Source: Streptomyces antioxidans (GTDB lineage Bacteria; Actinomycetota; Actinomycetes; Streptomycetales; Streptomycetaceae). Taken from it: a stretch of 64,000 bases of DNA. Shown in pieces: positions 1 through 8,809 of the stretch. The stretch lies in contig NZ_LAKD02000006.1 in the NCBI RefSeq assembly GCF_000968685.2, positions 62,001 to 126,000 of the forward strand, given 5' to 3'. Each line of letters begins with the position of its first letter. Position 1 is the first letter of the stretch. The position numbers were made by a program, and so were the translations under genes. The notes beneath the pieces were generated by a model. That model did not search any database and had not been told where the DNA came from. It saw nothing but the letters and a program-made list of their open reading frames with translations.

Positions 1-2388
1 GGCCGGACGCTCCAGGACATCCGCGGGCGCCGTGTCCAGGACGTCGCCGATCGGGAGCGGGCCCCGCCACGCGCCCGCCAGCCGGGCGCGCCACAGCAGG
101 GAGCCGGAGTCGACCAGGGCGCGGACCCCGTACACCTTCCCCGGCGACAGCTGCTCCGCCCACCGGCGGCGCACCGCCGCCGTGTCCTCGAGGGCGAGTT
201 CGTGCAGGGCTGCGTGCCAGGAGAAGTGGGCGCGGTGTGTTCCGCCCCGGCCCTGGTGGGCCAGCCATCGTTCCAGTCGGTCGCGGCCCGCCCGGTGGTC
301 GCCGGACTCGTAGTGCACATGGGCGAGGGCGTGCATGGCGTGACCGGAGGCGGGTTCGGCGGCCAGGGCCCGTTCGGCCAGGGCCCCGGCCTCGTCGTAA
401 CGCCCCTGCTCCTGGCGCATGAAGGCGAGCAGGGACGTGTGGAACCAGCCCTCCCCGTGTGCCGGGGCGGTGTGCTCGACCACGCGGAGCGCGGTGGTGC
501 CGTCGAGGTCGCGCAGACCGGAGAAGGCGATGGTGGGCACGGCGGCGGCGAGCGCCAGCGCGTCCCCCGGGTACTCCTCCAGATGGCGCAGGAGGGCGGT
601 GTCGCCGTCCGCGGGCGGGTGCAGGACGCGGCGGGAGACGACGTCCACGAAGGAGCGTTCGTGGACGTCGGCGCGCTCGCGCACCGCGCGCCGGGCGTCG
701 GCCAGGGCGCGGGGGACATCCACATCGGCCCCGCACTCATGGCCGATGAGCGCGAGCGTGGCGTGGCCGAGGGCGAATCCGGGGTCGAGCGCCACCGAGC
801 GGCGGAGCGCCTGGGCGGCCCCGGTCCTGACCTTCAGCAGCCGGTCCACGCCGAGGCGGTAGGCGGTGGCGGCGGCCGCGTGGGTGCTGAGGGGGAGGCC
901 GGAGGTGTCCACGGGCCGACGTGTCCGGCGCCGGGCGGGGCCGCCGGTGGCGGGGAGCGCGGGGGCCGTCCACGGGTCCAGGACGGCCTCGGCGATGGTG
1001 GCGGCCTGTACCCGGATCTCCGGGATGGCCGTGGTCTCCCACAACTCGCCACGGCGGGGCGCGCCCAGGGTCCACAGGGGGCGGGCGGTGGTGGCGTCCG
1101 CGCCGCGCAGCCGTCCGTGGTCGGTGGCGACCCCCATGCCGAGCGGGCCGGGCATCGCGGCGCCCCGGTCGAGCAGGCTACGCCACAGCGGGTCGGCCGT
1201 GCCGGAGAGCCGCGATCCCGGCCCCGTACAGTCCACGACCCAGCCCACGGGCAGTGTGCGGGGGCCGTCGGCGGTGGTGAGGGTGACCGTCAGGGAGCCG
1301 TCGGGCCGGGCCGAGGCGGCGGCGAGCCGCCCCTGGTGCGTCCGCATCCGCCTGGTGCGGCGCATCCGCCCGACCGCCTCCGCGGTGGCCGGGGACATGC
1401 GGTGGCGGTGGGTGTTCCACAACGAGCCGTCCCGCTCCACGAACTCGGCCCGTTCCGCGGTGGACATCGATGCCCAGATCCCGGCCGTGACCGGGCGCAG
1501 TCCGTCCACCGCGGGCCGCCAGTCGCCGTGGGTGCGCATCACCCGGCCGATGTGCCGACGCACCGCGGCCCGCAGCGCGGCCAGGGAGAGCCCGTGCAGT
1601 GGGGTCTCACACATGGCGGCGGGCAGCGGGTCCACCGCATGCGCCTGCGGCAGCCTTCCGCCACGGGACACACCGTGCACCGTGCGGCCGGGGCGGTCGA
1701 GGGTCATGGCGATGTCCACCGAGGTCAGCCCGGTGCCGACGAGGAGCACATCCTCCTTGCGCCCGTCCTGGAGGGCGGCGTCCAGGGCGCCCGGTGCCCA
1801 AGGGTCGGCGATGAAGCGGTCGTTGCCGCGCAGGTCCTCCGGGGCCCAGTCGGCGGTGGCGCGGGACGGCCCGGTGGCCAGCACCACGCGGTGCGCCTCG
1901 ACGGTACGGCCGTCGGCGAGCTCCAGCCGGGCGCGGGGGTCCCCGCCGGGAAGGGTGGTCCAGTGGCAGCCGGTGGCCCGGGTGCGCAGTCGGCGGACGG
2001 CGACCACGCCCTGGGCGGCCATGATGGCCCGGCCGAGGGTGTCGGCGAGATAGGCGCCGTAGCGGTACCGCTCCGCGAAGTCGCCACTGCGCACACCCGG
2101 TTCGCCGTGGTGGCACAGCCACCGCACGAAGTGTCCGGGATCGTCGGGGTAGCAGCTCATCTTGCCCGCCGCCACATTGAGGCGGTGGCGCGGGTCGGAG
2201 GTGGAGTAGGCGATGCCGCGACCGGCCTCCGGGGCGGGGTCGATCAGCAGGAGTTCGAACGGAACACGGCGGCGCGCCGCCGTCTCGCAGAGCTGGATCG
2301 CCACCAGCGCGCCGGAGGCACCCGCCCCCACCACGGCGACGGTCCTCGTACCCGGCCCTGATGTGCTGCACGGCTCTGGCGACGCCAT
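1..2388 (-). CDS. FAD/NAD(P)-binding protein fused to a TPR domain (C-terminus cut by window edge)
   Basis: One open frame of 796 codons with no stop before the window edge. It starts at ATG 2388 behind AGGAGG (2395-2400). Residues 17-27 hold a dinucleotide-binding GAGASG loop, followed at about 56-80 by the GRGIAYS and LNVAAGKMS motifs of the NAD_binding_9 flavoprotein family; a second nucleotide-binding region lies near residues 215-225 (VGTGLTS). The flavin domain runs to about residue 476. From about residue 497 the protein becomes helical TPR sequence (alanine/leucine-rich, DPGFALGHATLALIGHE-type repeats) resembling the TTC38-like family. No frameshift or stop separates the halves, so the fusion appears real. 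Such flavoproteins are usually stand-alone (about 450-650 residues). The substrate is unknown; a monooxygenase-like redox role is an inference. Confidence 0.75.
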   Translation of the reverse strand, partial: MASPEPCSTSGPGTRTVAVVGAGASGALVAIQLCETAARRRVPFELLLIDPAPEAGRGIAYSTSDPRHRLNVAAGKMSCYPDDPGHFVRWLCHHGEPGVRSGDFAERYRYGAYLADTLGRAIMAAQGVVAVRRLRTRATGCHWTTLPGGDPRARLELADGRTVEAHRVVLATGPSRATADWAPEDLRGNDRFIADPWAPGALDAALQDGRKEDVLLVGTGLTSVDIAMTLDRPGRTVHGVSRGGRLPQAHAVDPLPAAMCETPLHGLSLAALRAAVRRHIGRVMRTHGDWRPAVDGLRPVTAGIWASMSTAERAEFVERDGSLWNTHRHRMSPATAEAVGRMRRTRRMRTHQGRLAAASARPDGSLTVTLTTADGPRTLPVGWVVDCTGPGSRLSGTADPLWRSLLDRGAAMPGPLGMGVATDHGRLRGADATTARPLWTLGAPRRGELWETTAIPEIRVQAATIAEAVLDPWTAPALPATGGPARRRTRRPVDTSGLPLSTHAAAATAYRLGVDRLLKVRTGAAQALRRSVALDPGFALGHATLALIGHECGADVDVPRALADARRAVRERADVHERSFVDVVSRRVLHPPADGDTALLRHLEEYPGDALALAAAVPTIAFSGLRDLDGTTALRVVEHTAPAHGEGWFHTSLLAFMRQEQGRYDEAGALAERALAAEPASGHAMHALAHVHYESGDHRAGRDRLERWLAHQGRGGTHRAHFSWHAALHELALEDTAAVRRRWAEQLSPGKVYGVRALVDSGSLLWRARLAGAWRGPLPIGDVLDTAPADVLERPA

Positions 2389-2476
2389 GTGATACCTCCT
2401 GCTTCCCCGGAACCGGCGGCGGAGCAGACCGATGCCCGCTCACGCAACCGGTACCGTAGCCATCTAAGTACACCAA

Positions 2477-2496
2477 TTCAATGAACTTGATGAACT
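2477..2496. promoter_or_regulatory. AT-rich direct repeat in divergent promoter region
   Basis: The gap between the flavoprotein start and the Rrf2 gene contains two exact ATGAACT copies (2481-2487 and 2490-2496, 9-bp period) in an unusually AT-rich island. It sits about 90 bp upstream of the flavoprotein start, where an operator for the adjacent Rrf2 protein would be expected. Assignment to that regulator is inference. Confidence 0.3.
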
Positions 2497-2600
2497 CATG
2501 GCCGAACAACGGCCCACCCTTGGCGCCACCAGGCGGGATGCCCGAGCCGAGGGCCCGGGGCCCGGCTCCCTGACAAGGACCCGCGTGATAACTTGCCCTG

Positions 2601-3065
2601 GTGCGGATCACAGCCAAGTCGGACTATGCCGTCCGGGCCATGGCCGAACTGGCGGCCGCGGAGGGCTCACCCCTGACCGCCGAGCAGGTGGCGACCCGGC
2701 AGGACATTCCCCTGCGTTTCCTCTTCGGCATCCTGCGCGAGCTGCGCCTGGCCCATCTGGTACGCAGTGTGCGGGGCCCGGAAGGCGGATATCTGCTGGC
2801 GCGTCCGGCGAAGGAGATCGCCCTCGCCGATGTGATCCGTGCCATCGACGGTCCGCTGGCCAACGTGCGGGACGTGGGCCTCAGCGGTCTGGAGTACCCG
2901 GGAGCCGCGGCGGTGCTGCCCGATGTCTGGCGCGCGGTGCGGGCGAGTCTGCGGCAGGTGCTGGAGAAGACCACCTTCGCGGATCTGGCCGCAGGGAAAC
3001 TGCCCCCGCTGGTCCAGGAGCGAGCGCGGGAATACCTCGACGACGTCCGCCACTACGACATGTGA
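2601..3065 (+). CDS. Rrf2-family transcriptional regulator (cysteine-free)
   Basis: A 154-residue protein with the classic Rrf2 layout: an N-terminal winged helix (MRITAKSDYAVRAMAELA start, recognition region about residues 25-60, then the VRGPEGGYLLARPA wing around 59-73) and a helical dimerisation tail. Rrf2 proteins such as IscR and NsrR bind an iron-sulfur cluster through three cysteines; this protein has no cysteine, so it must sense something else or act apo. The GTG start has no Shine-Dalgarno but lies 6 nt after a TAACTT -10-like box (2589-2594), suggesting a leaderless transcript. It is divergent from the flavoprotein-TPR gene, which is its most likely target. Confidence 0.85.
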   Translation: MRITAKSDYAVRAMAELAAAEGSPLTAEQVATRQDIPLRFLFGILRELRLAHLVRSVRGPEGGYLLARPAKEIALADVIRAIDGPLANVRDVGLSGLEYPGAAAVLPDVWRAVRASLRQVLEKTTFADLAAGKLPPLVQERAREYLDDVRHYDM

Positions 3066-3204
3066 GGGCCGCGGCCGTTGGCGTCGATACCGCGCCAATC
3101 CCCCACTGGCGGGCCGAGTTGGGCGGTCGCGGACCCGGATCGAGCGTTCGCGTACGGGCAGGAAATCGGTCGCCGGACGGGCCGAGCGCTGCTAACTTGC
3201 GGTT

Positions 3205-3861
3205 GTGGATCTCTTCTCACACTCGTGGACGGCGCTGCGCACGGCGGTCGCCGACCTCCCGGACGAGGACTTCGCACGGCCCTCCGGCTGTGCCGGATGG
3301 CTGGTACGGGACCTGGTGTGCCACCTGGTCATCGACGCTCAGGACGTCCTGATCACCCTGGCCACCCCCACCGACGCGGAACCGACGCGCGACGCGGTGA
3401 CCTACTGGGAAGTGGCCGACACGCCGCCGACCGGCGACGACCCGCTCGACGCGCTGACCGTCCGGCTGGCCGCCGCGTACGAGGACCCGTGGCTGCTGAA
3501 GTTCCACCTGGACGACGTGGGCTCGGCCGCCGGGCGCGCGGCCGGGCTCGCCAGTCCGGGCCTGCGGGTCAGCACCCGCGATGTGGTGCTCACCGCGGAT
3601 GACTACCTCTCCGCGTACGTCATGGAGTGGACCCTGCACCACCTCGATCTGATCGCCCACCTCCCGGGCGTGGCGGGGCCTCCCGCCGAGAGCCTTGCCG
3701 GGGCGCGCGAGACGCTGGAGCGGATCGCCGGGGCGCCGTTCCCCGTGTCGTGGTCCGACAAGGATGCGCTGCTGGTCGGCACCGGGCGACGGGCCCCGAC
3801 CGCCGAGGAGCGGGCCGACCTGGGCGACCTGGCCGCGAAGCTGCCGCTCGTCCTCGGCTAG
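3205..3861 (+). CDS. DinB/maleylpyruvate-isomerase-like mycothiol-dependent family protein
   Basis: A 218-residue protein starting with the four-helix pattern of the MDMPI_N/TIGR03083 family (FSHSWTALRTAVADL, then the CAGWLVRDLVCHLV signature at about residues 29-42, whose His39 is a probable metal ligand; a second metal-site motif, MEWTLHHLDLIAHL, lies at about 140-153). Characterised relatives are mycothiol-dependent isomerases or transferases; the substrate here is unknown. The GTG start has no ribosome-binding site and lies 6 nt after TAACTT (3193-3198), the same arrangement as the upstream Rrf2 gene. It is convergent with the CHAT gene. Confidence 0.7.
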   Translation: MDLFSHSWTALRTAVADLPDEDFARPSGCAGWLVRDLVCHLVIDAQDVLITLATPTDAEPTRDAVTYWEVADTPPTGDDPLDALTVRLAAAYEDPWLLKFHLDDVGSAAGRAAGLASPGLRVSTRDVVLTADDYLSAYVMEWTLHHLDLIAHLPGVAGPPAESLAGARETLERIAGAPFPVSWSDKDALLVGTGRRAPTAEERADLGDLAAKLPLVLG

Positions 3862-3916
3862 CCCTCCCTCATCCTCGGATAGCCCTTGCTGGAGGGAGCG
3901 GGGCGCGGGGCCGGGG

Positions 3917-6900
3917 TCAGTGTGTGCCCCGGGCGGCCGGGTTGCCCTGGTGGGTGAAGGCGGCCCAGAAGTGGACGCGGTCGAGATCGGTGCGAGTGGC
4001 CTCGCCACGGAGTTCGCCGCGGAGGGTGGGCGGGGGCTCGCGGTGCGGGTCCAGCATCCAGAGCTGGGCGGCGCGCAGGGCGTCCACCGGGGCGTGGCCG
4101 TGGGTGGCGACGAAGTCGTGGAAGACGGCCATCATCAGGGCCGTCGGGGCGTCGTTCACGGCCCAGCGCGAGCCGATGACATCGGCCGCGCCACGGGCGA
4201 CCAGGGCGGTGGACAGGGTCAGGGCCTCGTCGTGGTCGCGGGTGCTCAGATCCGTCTCGCAGGCGCTGAGCACCACCAACGGGCCCGCCCCGCCCGGCTG
4301 TTCGGTGGCGGCGCCGTCCAGGATGCGGGCCACGGTCAGGCGTCCCGCGTCCTCGGGTCCGGTGGGCGGGGCGGCGAGCCAGAGTGCCGAGCGGGTGGGG
4401 TCAGGACCGGCCAGGGCGTGGCAGCAGATGTGCAGAACGGCCACCGGTGAGCCGCCGCCGGGCAGGGCGGCGAGGACGTCCTCGGGTGTCCCCGGCGCGT
4501 CGCTGACATCGGCCGTGGGGAACTCGCCGTAGCGCAGGCCGTCCGGGTAGCAGGCCGTGTGCAGCGCCTCCGCCTCGATCTCGGCCCATACGAGGCTGAG
4601 TTCGGGGTCGGCCACCAGGATCTGCCCGGCGGTGGTCGGCAGCCGGTCCCGGGGCGCGGCCCGCAGGAACTCGGCGCCGGAGGGGGCGTAGCTGAGCACC
4701 GCCTCCTCGCAGGCGTACCGGTGCCCGCGTCCATCGGTCCCGTACGGGGTGCGGGCCGCGTGCCAGGCGACCGCGCCGAGTGGCCCGCACGGCACCAGCA
4801 CGATCCTGGGCGGCCGGTGGAGCGGGCCCACGGCAGCCAGGACGGGACCCATCGCGGCGGGCCAGGCCCAGTCGCACAGCTCGCGCAACGCCGCCTCCCA
4901 GCGCCCGTCCCACTCGGTCTGACGGCCCGGGTCGGCCGTGGCGTCCGCGGCTGCCCCGGTACGCCGGGCGGTGACGTCGAGGTAGCGCTCAAGTGGCGGG
5001 CTGCCGGGGGTCAGCAGCGGCAGCTTCAGTACGGCGGGCCCCGCGCTGCCGGTGCCGGTGCCGGTGCCGGGGCGGACGATCAGGGCGAAGCCGGGCATGC
5101 CGGGGTGCTGCCCGGGGACGAGATAGACGAGCGCGTCGGCGCCGGAGGCGGTGAGACCGGCCCTCAGCGCCGACAGGTCGGGCGGGCCGAGCAGCCGCCA
5201 GGCGTCCTCGCCGCTGGCCGCGCCCAGCGCCTCGAGTGCCCTGCGCCGCAGGGTGCCCGGGACCTGCTGCCCGGTGGCCTGGATCCGCTGCTCGGTGGAC
5301 GGTGCCCGCTGCCCCGTGGCCCGGTCCGGCGGCGCGGCCGTGGCGTCGGGCCGGGGCACATCCGCGGCGACCTCGGCGCGCCACTGCCGGGCCAGGTCCG
5401 GGTGTCCCCGTGCCTCGAGGAGTTCGGGAATGCCACGGGACGCGGCGGCGGCCCGCAGCACCAGGGCCCGGCCCAGTTCCAGCGCGTTCACCGCATCGGC
5501 CGGGCGGTCGCACACGGTGGTCCAGTAGGCCAGCCACAGGGCCTGTGCCGACCCGAAGCGGGCCACCGACAGGCCGTGTTCGGAGCCGAGCTGGAGCAGG
5601 ACGTCGGCGGACACCCTGACCAGCGCCTCGCCCCGGGCGGCCAGGGCGGCCTCGCGGTCCGCGGCGGCGCGCGGACCGCCGCGGTCACGGCGCAGCCAGT
5701 GGGCCTCGGACAGCTGGGTGAGGGCGTCGGCGGTGTGCGGCGGGCCATGGCCCCCGACGATCAGCTCACGGACCAGGCACAGCTCGGTGATGCACCGATC
5801 GAGCAGATCCGGGTCATCGAGGTGGCGGGCCGCGTGCAGCAGGGCCCGGCCGAGCTGGTACCGCAGCTGGAGTTCCTGGCGGGGGGAGGGCTGCGGTCCC
5901 TCAACGATCCGGTGGACCTCCGCGACGGCCTCGTCGGCGGCGTCCCGGCCGGGTTCGATCATGATCAGCTGGATCAGCGCGGAGGCGCGCACGGCCGGGA
6001 AGTACGGCGCGAGCATGGGGGCGAGCCCCCGCGGGTCGGTCTCCGCCACCTCCCGCAGATACCGGGCCGCGGCGCGGAATCCGGCCGGATCCTGGGTACG
6101 GGCGGCCTGCTCCTGATGGACCTCGGCCAGGACACCGGCGAGGGCGAAGCGGTTCTCCTGGTCGGGCGGCAGGGCCGCGTACAGCCCGGTCAACTCCTCG
6201 ACCAGGCGCGGCAGCACGGTGGGGTCCCCGCCGCGGCGGACCAGGGCCAGCTCGTGCTGGGCGGCGAACACCACCGAGGTCAGCGTGTTCAGGGACGGCG
6301 GTGAGCCCTCGTCCTCGTATACCGCGCGCAACTCCCTGCCCAGGGTCAGCGCGGCGTCGGCGGCCCGGAGGCTGCCCCCGAGCATCGCCACCTCATGGAG
6401 CCGCCCGGCCATGCCGGCGGCCAGGGAACGGCGGGCGGCCACGGTCCTCTCGCCGTCCCCCGACAGCGAGTCGGTGATCTCACGGAGCCGGGCGGCGCTG
6501 GTCTCCAGGTGTCCGAGATCGCCGGTCTGGGACACCCGTACGGCATCGACGAGAGTGGCCAGCCGCTTCTCCAGACCGACATACCCCGGGCGGCTGGGAC
6601 GGTCGTCGGGGTCCGGCCCCGGCTCCGCCATGGCCTCGTCCAGCTCGTCGAAGTCCATCGTGCCGGGCACCAGGAGGTTGGCCCACACCAGCAGGGCGGC
6701 GTGCAGCCTGGCGATGCGGGCCCGTTCTGGCGCGCGCGCCGACAGCTCCCGCAGGGCCCGCCGGGCGATGTCCGCGCCGCGGTGGACGTCCCGGGCCAGC
6801 GCCCGGGGGTCGCCGCCGCCCGACCCGAGCCGGGTCAGCAGTGTGCGCAGCGGGGCGAGGCCCGGCCGGTCCAGGCCCAGGGCCGCCACTTCCGCGGCGG

Positions 6901-7069
6901 CCTCCTCGGGGGAGTTCGTGGGGTGGTCCACGGCCCGGTACAGCCACACCACGAGCCCCGTGAACCGCGGAATGTCGTCCGTGGCCCAGCACAGCACGCC
7001 CCGGACGGCGTCGGCCAGCGGGTCGCCGACACCCTCATCGCCATGGCCATGGCGTCGTTCCTCGTCCAC
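3917..7069 (-). CDS. TPR-CHAT domain protein (caspase-like peptidase fold)
   Basis: 1050 residues. The GTG start at 7069 has GGGGGAGGAG just upstream; a longer open frame reaching into the PPOX gene was rejected. The first ~680 residues are helical repeat sequence rich in Ala/Leu/Arg, typical of the TPR arrays that precede CHAT domains. The C-terminal ~330 residues are a CHAT domain with the catalytic dyad visible: LHICCHA (His880 and His884; the His of the CHA motif is the expected catalytic one) and LSACET (Cys937), followed by the typical IGSRWAVND strand. CHAT proteins are cysteine peptidases of the caspase/separase clan, some used in programmed death or defence, many of unknown role. It lies 52 bp after the PPOX gene on the same strand and may be co-transcribed. 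No gasdermin, CRISPR or other known partner is next to it. Confidence 0.85.
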   Translation of the reverse strand: MDEERRHGHGDEGVGDPLADAVRGVLCWATDDIPRFTGLVVWLYRAVDHPTNSPEEAAAEVAALGLDRPGLAPLRTLLTRLGSGGGDPRALARDVHRGADIARRALRELSARAPERARIARLHAALLVWANLLVPGTMDFDELDEAMAEPGPDPDDRPSRPGYVGLEKRLATLVDAVRVSQTGDLGHLETSAARLREITDSLSGDGERTVAARRSLAAGMAGRLHEVAMLGGSLRAADAALTLGRELRAVYEDEGSPPSLNTLTSVVFAAQHELALVRRGGDPTVLPRLVEELTGLYAALPPDQENRFALAGVLAEVHQEQAARTQDPAGFRAAARYLREVAETDPRGLAPMLAPYFPAVRASALIQLIMIEPGRDAADEAVAEVHRIVEGPQPSPRQELQLRYQLGRALLHAARHLDDPDLLDRCITELCLVRELIVGGHGPPHTADALTQLSEAHWLRRDRGGPRAAADREAALAARGEALVRVSADVLLQLGSEHGLSVARFGSAQALWLAYWTTVCDRPADAVNALELGRALVLRAAAASRGIPELLEARGHPDLARQWRAEVAADVPRPDATAAPPDRATGQRAPSTEQRIQATGQQVPGTLRRRALEALGAASGEDAWRLLGPPDLSALRAGLTASGADALVYLVPGQHPGMPGFALIVRPGTGTGTGSAGPAVLKLPLLTPGSPPLERYLDVTARRTGAAADATADPGRQTEWDGRWEAALRELCDWAWPAAMGPVLAAVGPLHRPPRIVLVPCGPLGAVAWHAARTPYGTDGRGHRYACEEAVLSYAPSGAEFLRAAPRDRLPTTAGQILVADPELSLVWAEIEAEALHTACYPDGLRYGEFPTADVSDAPGTPEDVLAALPGGGSPVAVLHICCHALAGPDPTRSALWLAAPPTGPEDAGRLTVARILDGAATEQPGGAGPLVVLSACETDLSTRDHDEALTLSTALVARGAADVIGSRWAVNDAPTALMMAVFHDFVATHGHAPVDALRAAQLWMLDPHREPPPTLRGELRGEATRTDLDRVHFWAAFTHQGNPAARGTH

Positions 7070-7121
7070 CCCGTGCTCCTCCCCCGTGCCGGATCCCGTC
7101 CCCCGTTTGGGTACGGCGTTC

Positions 7122-7562
7122 TCACGCGTCCGGCAGCACCCCCGGCCGGAACTTCTCCACCCCGACCACGCGGTGGACATGGTGCGGCTCGATGTAGACC
7201 GCCACCCGCACCTCACCGGGGGCCAGCCAGGGGAACGTCTCGGTGCCCAGGTACTTCCGCGCGAGACGGTCCATCACCCGTACGGCCGGAGCGCCCTCGA
7301 CGAAGCGGACGGCGCTGCCCCGGATCTCCACCCGGTGATACGGGTCCTCGGTGTCCATGCAGCACAGCGACACGCGGGGATCGCGGCGCAGGTTCTCCTC
7401 CTTGACCCGGCCCGACGAGGTGTTGATCACCACCAGGCCGTCCTCCAGGTCGGCCCACATCGGCGTCAACTGCGGCGAACCGTCCGGGTTCACCGTGGCC
7501 ACCTGCCAGAACCGGGGTTCCCGAAGCCAAGTGCGGGTGATGTCGTCCAGCGTGGCGGTCAT
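7122..7562 (-). CDS. PPOX-class (pyridoxamine-phosphate-oxidase-like) F420/flavin-dependent oxidoreductase
   Basis: 146 residues with the split-barrel flavin-binding fold: RFWQVATVNPDGSPQLTPMWADL near residues 15-37 and RDPRVSLCCMD near 57-67, then the DRLARKYLG helix. These match actinobacterial PPOX-class proteins that bind F420 or FMN. The ATG at 7562 was chosen because upstream frame extensions run antisense to the LLM gene. It is divergent from the LLM oxidoreductase (7683) and upstream of the CHAT gene. Substrate unknown. Confidence 0.8.
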   Translation of the reverse strand: MTATLDDITRTWLREPRFWQVATVNPDGSPQLTPMWADLEDGLVVINTSSGRVKEENLRRDPRVSLCCMDTEDPYHRVEIRGSAVRFVEGAPAVRVMDRLARKYLGTETFPWLAPGEVRVAVYIEPHHVHRVVGVEKFRPGVLPDA

Positions 7563-7682
7563 GCGGTCTCGCTCCTCCTTGGTGGGCCAAACCGTCAACG
7601 CATACCCTGACCACCGGGGTTCCGAACGCCCGGGACCGGGGAACCGCTGCCGCGCACCACCGGCACTCCGTATGCTCAGAGC

Positions 7683-8660
7683 ATGATCGATGTGCCGCTC
7701 TCCGCGCTGGAAGTCGCCATGGTCCAAGCTGGTACGCGAGCCGTGGACACGCTGCGTGACACCACCGCCTTCGCCCAGCGTCTCGACGCCCTCGGCTACC
7801 GCCGACTCTGGTACGCAGAGCACCACCACTCCCCCGCCATCGGGGCGTTCCCACCCGTGGTGCTGACCGCCCACGCGGCCGCGTCGACCTCGGCCATCCG
7901 GCTGGGCTCCGGCGGCGTACTCGCCCCCAACCACGCCCCCATCATGCTGGCGGAGCAGTTCGGCACGCTCGCCGCGCTGCACCCCGACCGGATCGACCTG
8001 GGCATCGGCCGCGGTCCCGGCACCTTCGACGAGGCCACGGCCCGGGCGCTGCGGCGTGGCGCCGGTCCGACGACGGACGAGGAGTACGGGGGCGATGTGG
8101 CGGCGACGCTGCGGTTCCTGGTCGAGGAGGTCGCGCTCGGCACGCTCCCGGAGCCGTGGCTGCTTGCCTCCAGCGACGCCGGTGCGGCGCTCGCCGCGCG
8201 GCTCGGCCTGCCGCTGGCCTTCGCCCATCACATCCGCCCCGACAACACCCTCGCCGCGCTCGACCACTACCGTGCGCGCTTCTCCCCCTCCCCGTGGTGC
8301 GCGAGCCCCCGTGTGCTGGTGTGCGTGGAGACCGTGTGCGCCGAGTCCGAGGAGGAGGCCGGGTGGCTGGCGGGCCCGATGAACGTGGTCAAGGCCGGGC
8401 TCCTCAAGGGGCACAGTGAGGTCGCGTTCCCCTCGCCCGAGGAGGCGTCGGCGCATCCGTTCACCGAGGAGGAGCGGGCGGGGGTGGCGGCGTTCGGGGC
8501 GCACCAGGCGTACGGCACGCCGGAGACCGTGCTGCGGCGGCTGGCGGAGGTGGCGAAGACGACCGGCGCGGAGGAGCTGATGCTGGTCACACCGGTCTAC
8601 GCGCTGGCCGCGCGGCTGCGCAGTTACGAACTCGTCAAACGGCACGCCGCCACGCCGTAG
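7683..8660 (+). CDS. LLM-class flavin-dependent oxidoreductase (luciferase-like)
   Basis: 325 residues with the bacterial-luciferase TIM-barrel signatures: RLWYAEHHH at about 40-48, SGGVLAPNHAPIMLAEQFGTL at about 77-97, and DLGIGRGPG at about 107-115. The order and length match MsnO8/YhbW-like group proteins that use reduced FMN or F420. It is divergent from the PPOX gene across 120 bp, so both redox genes may share a regulated promoter. A strong hairpin follows the stop. Substrate unknown. Confidence 0.85.
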   Translation: MIDVPLSALEVAMVQAGTRAVDTLRDTTAFAQRLDALGYRRLWYAEHHHSPAIGAFPPVVLTAHAAASTSAIRLGSGGVLAPNHAPIMLAEQFGTLAALHPDRIDLGIGRGPGTFDEATARALRRGAGPTTDEEYGGDVAATLRFLVEEVALGTLPEPWLLASSDAGAALAARLGLPLAFAHHIRPDNTLAALDHYRARFSPSPWCASPRVLVCVETVCAESEEEAGWLAGPMNVVKAGLLKGHSEVAFPSPEEASAHPFTEEERAGVAAFGAHQAYGTPETVLRRLAEVAKTTGAEELMLVTPVYALAARLRSYELVKRHAATP

Positions 8661-8699
8661 GCGACGACGCGACGGCGCCGATCGGACAGGCGCACGGCG

Positions 8700-8730
8700 G
8701 GCGCCCCGGGCCGCTCATGGCCCGGGCGCC
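8700..8730 (+). terminator. Intrinsic-type hairpin after LLM gene
   Basis: GGCGCCCCGGGCC pairs with GGCCCGGGCGCC around the 6-nt loop gctcat, with a single bulge. It lies 40 bp after the LLM stop and 80 bp before the sulfatase start. No U-tract is present, as is usual for streptomycete terminators. Confidence 0.6.
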
Positions 8731-8809
8731 GGTGTCTCACAAGAATCACACAAAGCGGCCTCCTACGGTTCCCGGCGACGAAGACGCACAACTCGTAGGA
8801 GGTTGCGCC

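Noticed and set aside
202..2361. Long plus-strand open frame opposite the flavoprotein-TPR gene
   Set aside because: It is a GC-rich shadow: low-complexity Gly/Val/Arg/Ala peptide, no ribosome-binding site, and the minus strand has clear domain motifs.
3864..3898. Terminator between the DinB-like and CHAT genes
   Set aside because: CTCCCTC/GAGGGAG can pair but with only 7 bp and a 21-nt loop, too weak to list as a feature.
7070..7216. Extended N-terminus for the CHAT protein
   Set aside because: It would overlap the end of the PPOX gene; GTG 7069 has a good ribosome-binding site.
3917..7562. Known antiphage system based on the CHAT protein
   Set aside because: No gasdermin, CRISPR, nucleotide cyclase or reverse transcriptase partner is adjacent, so naming a defence system is not supported.
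8717..8809. Upstream start for the sulfatase
   Set aside because: The extension lacks a ribosome-binding site, crosses the terminator hairpin and would bury the lipoprotein signal.
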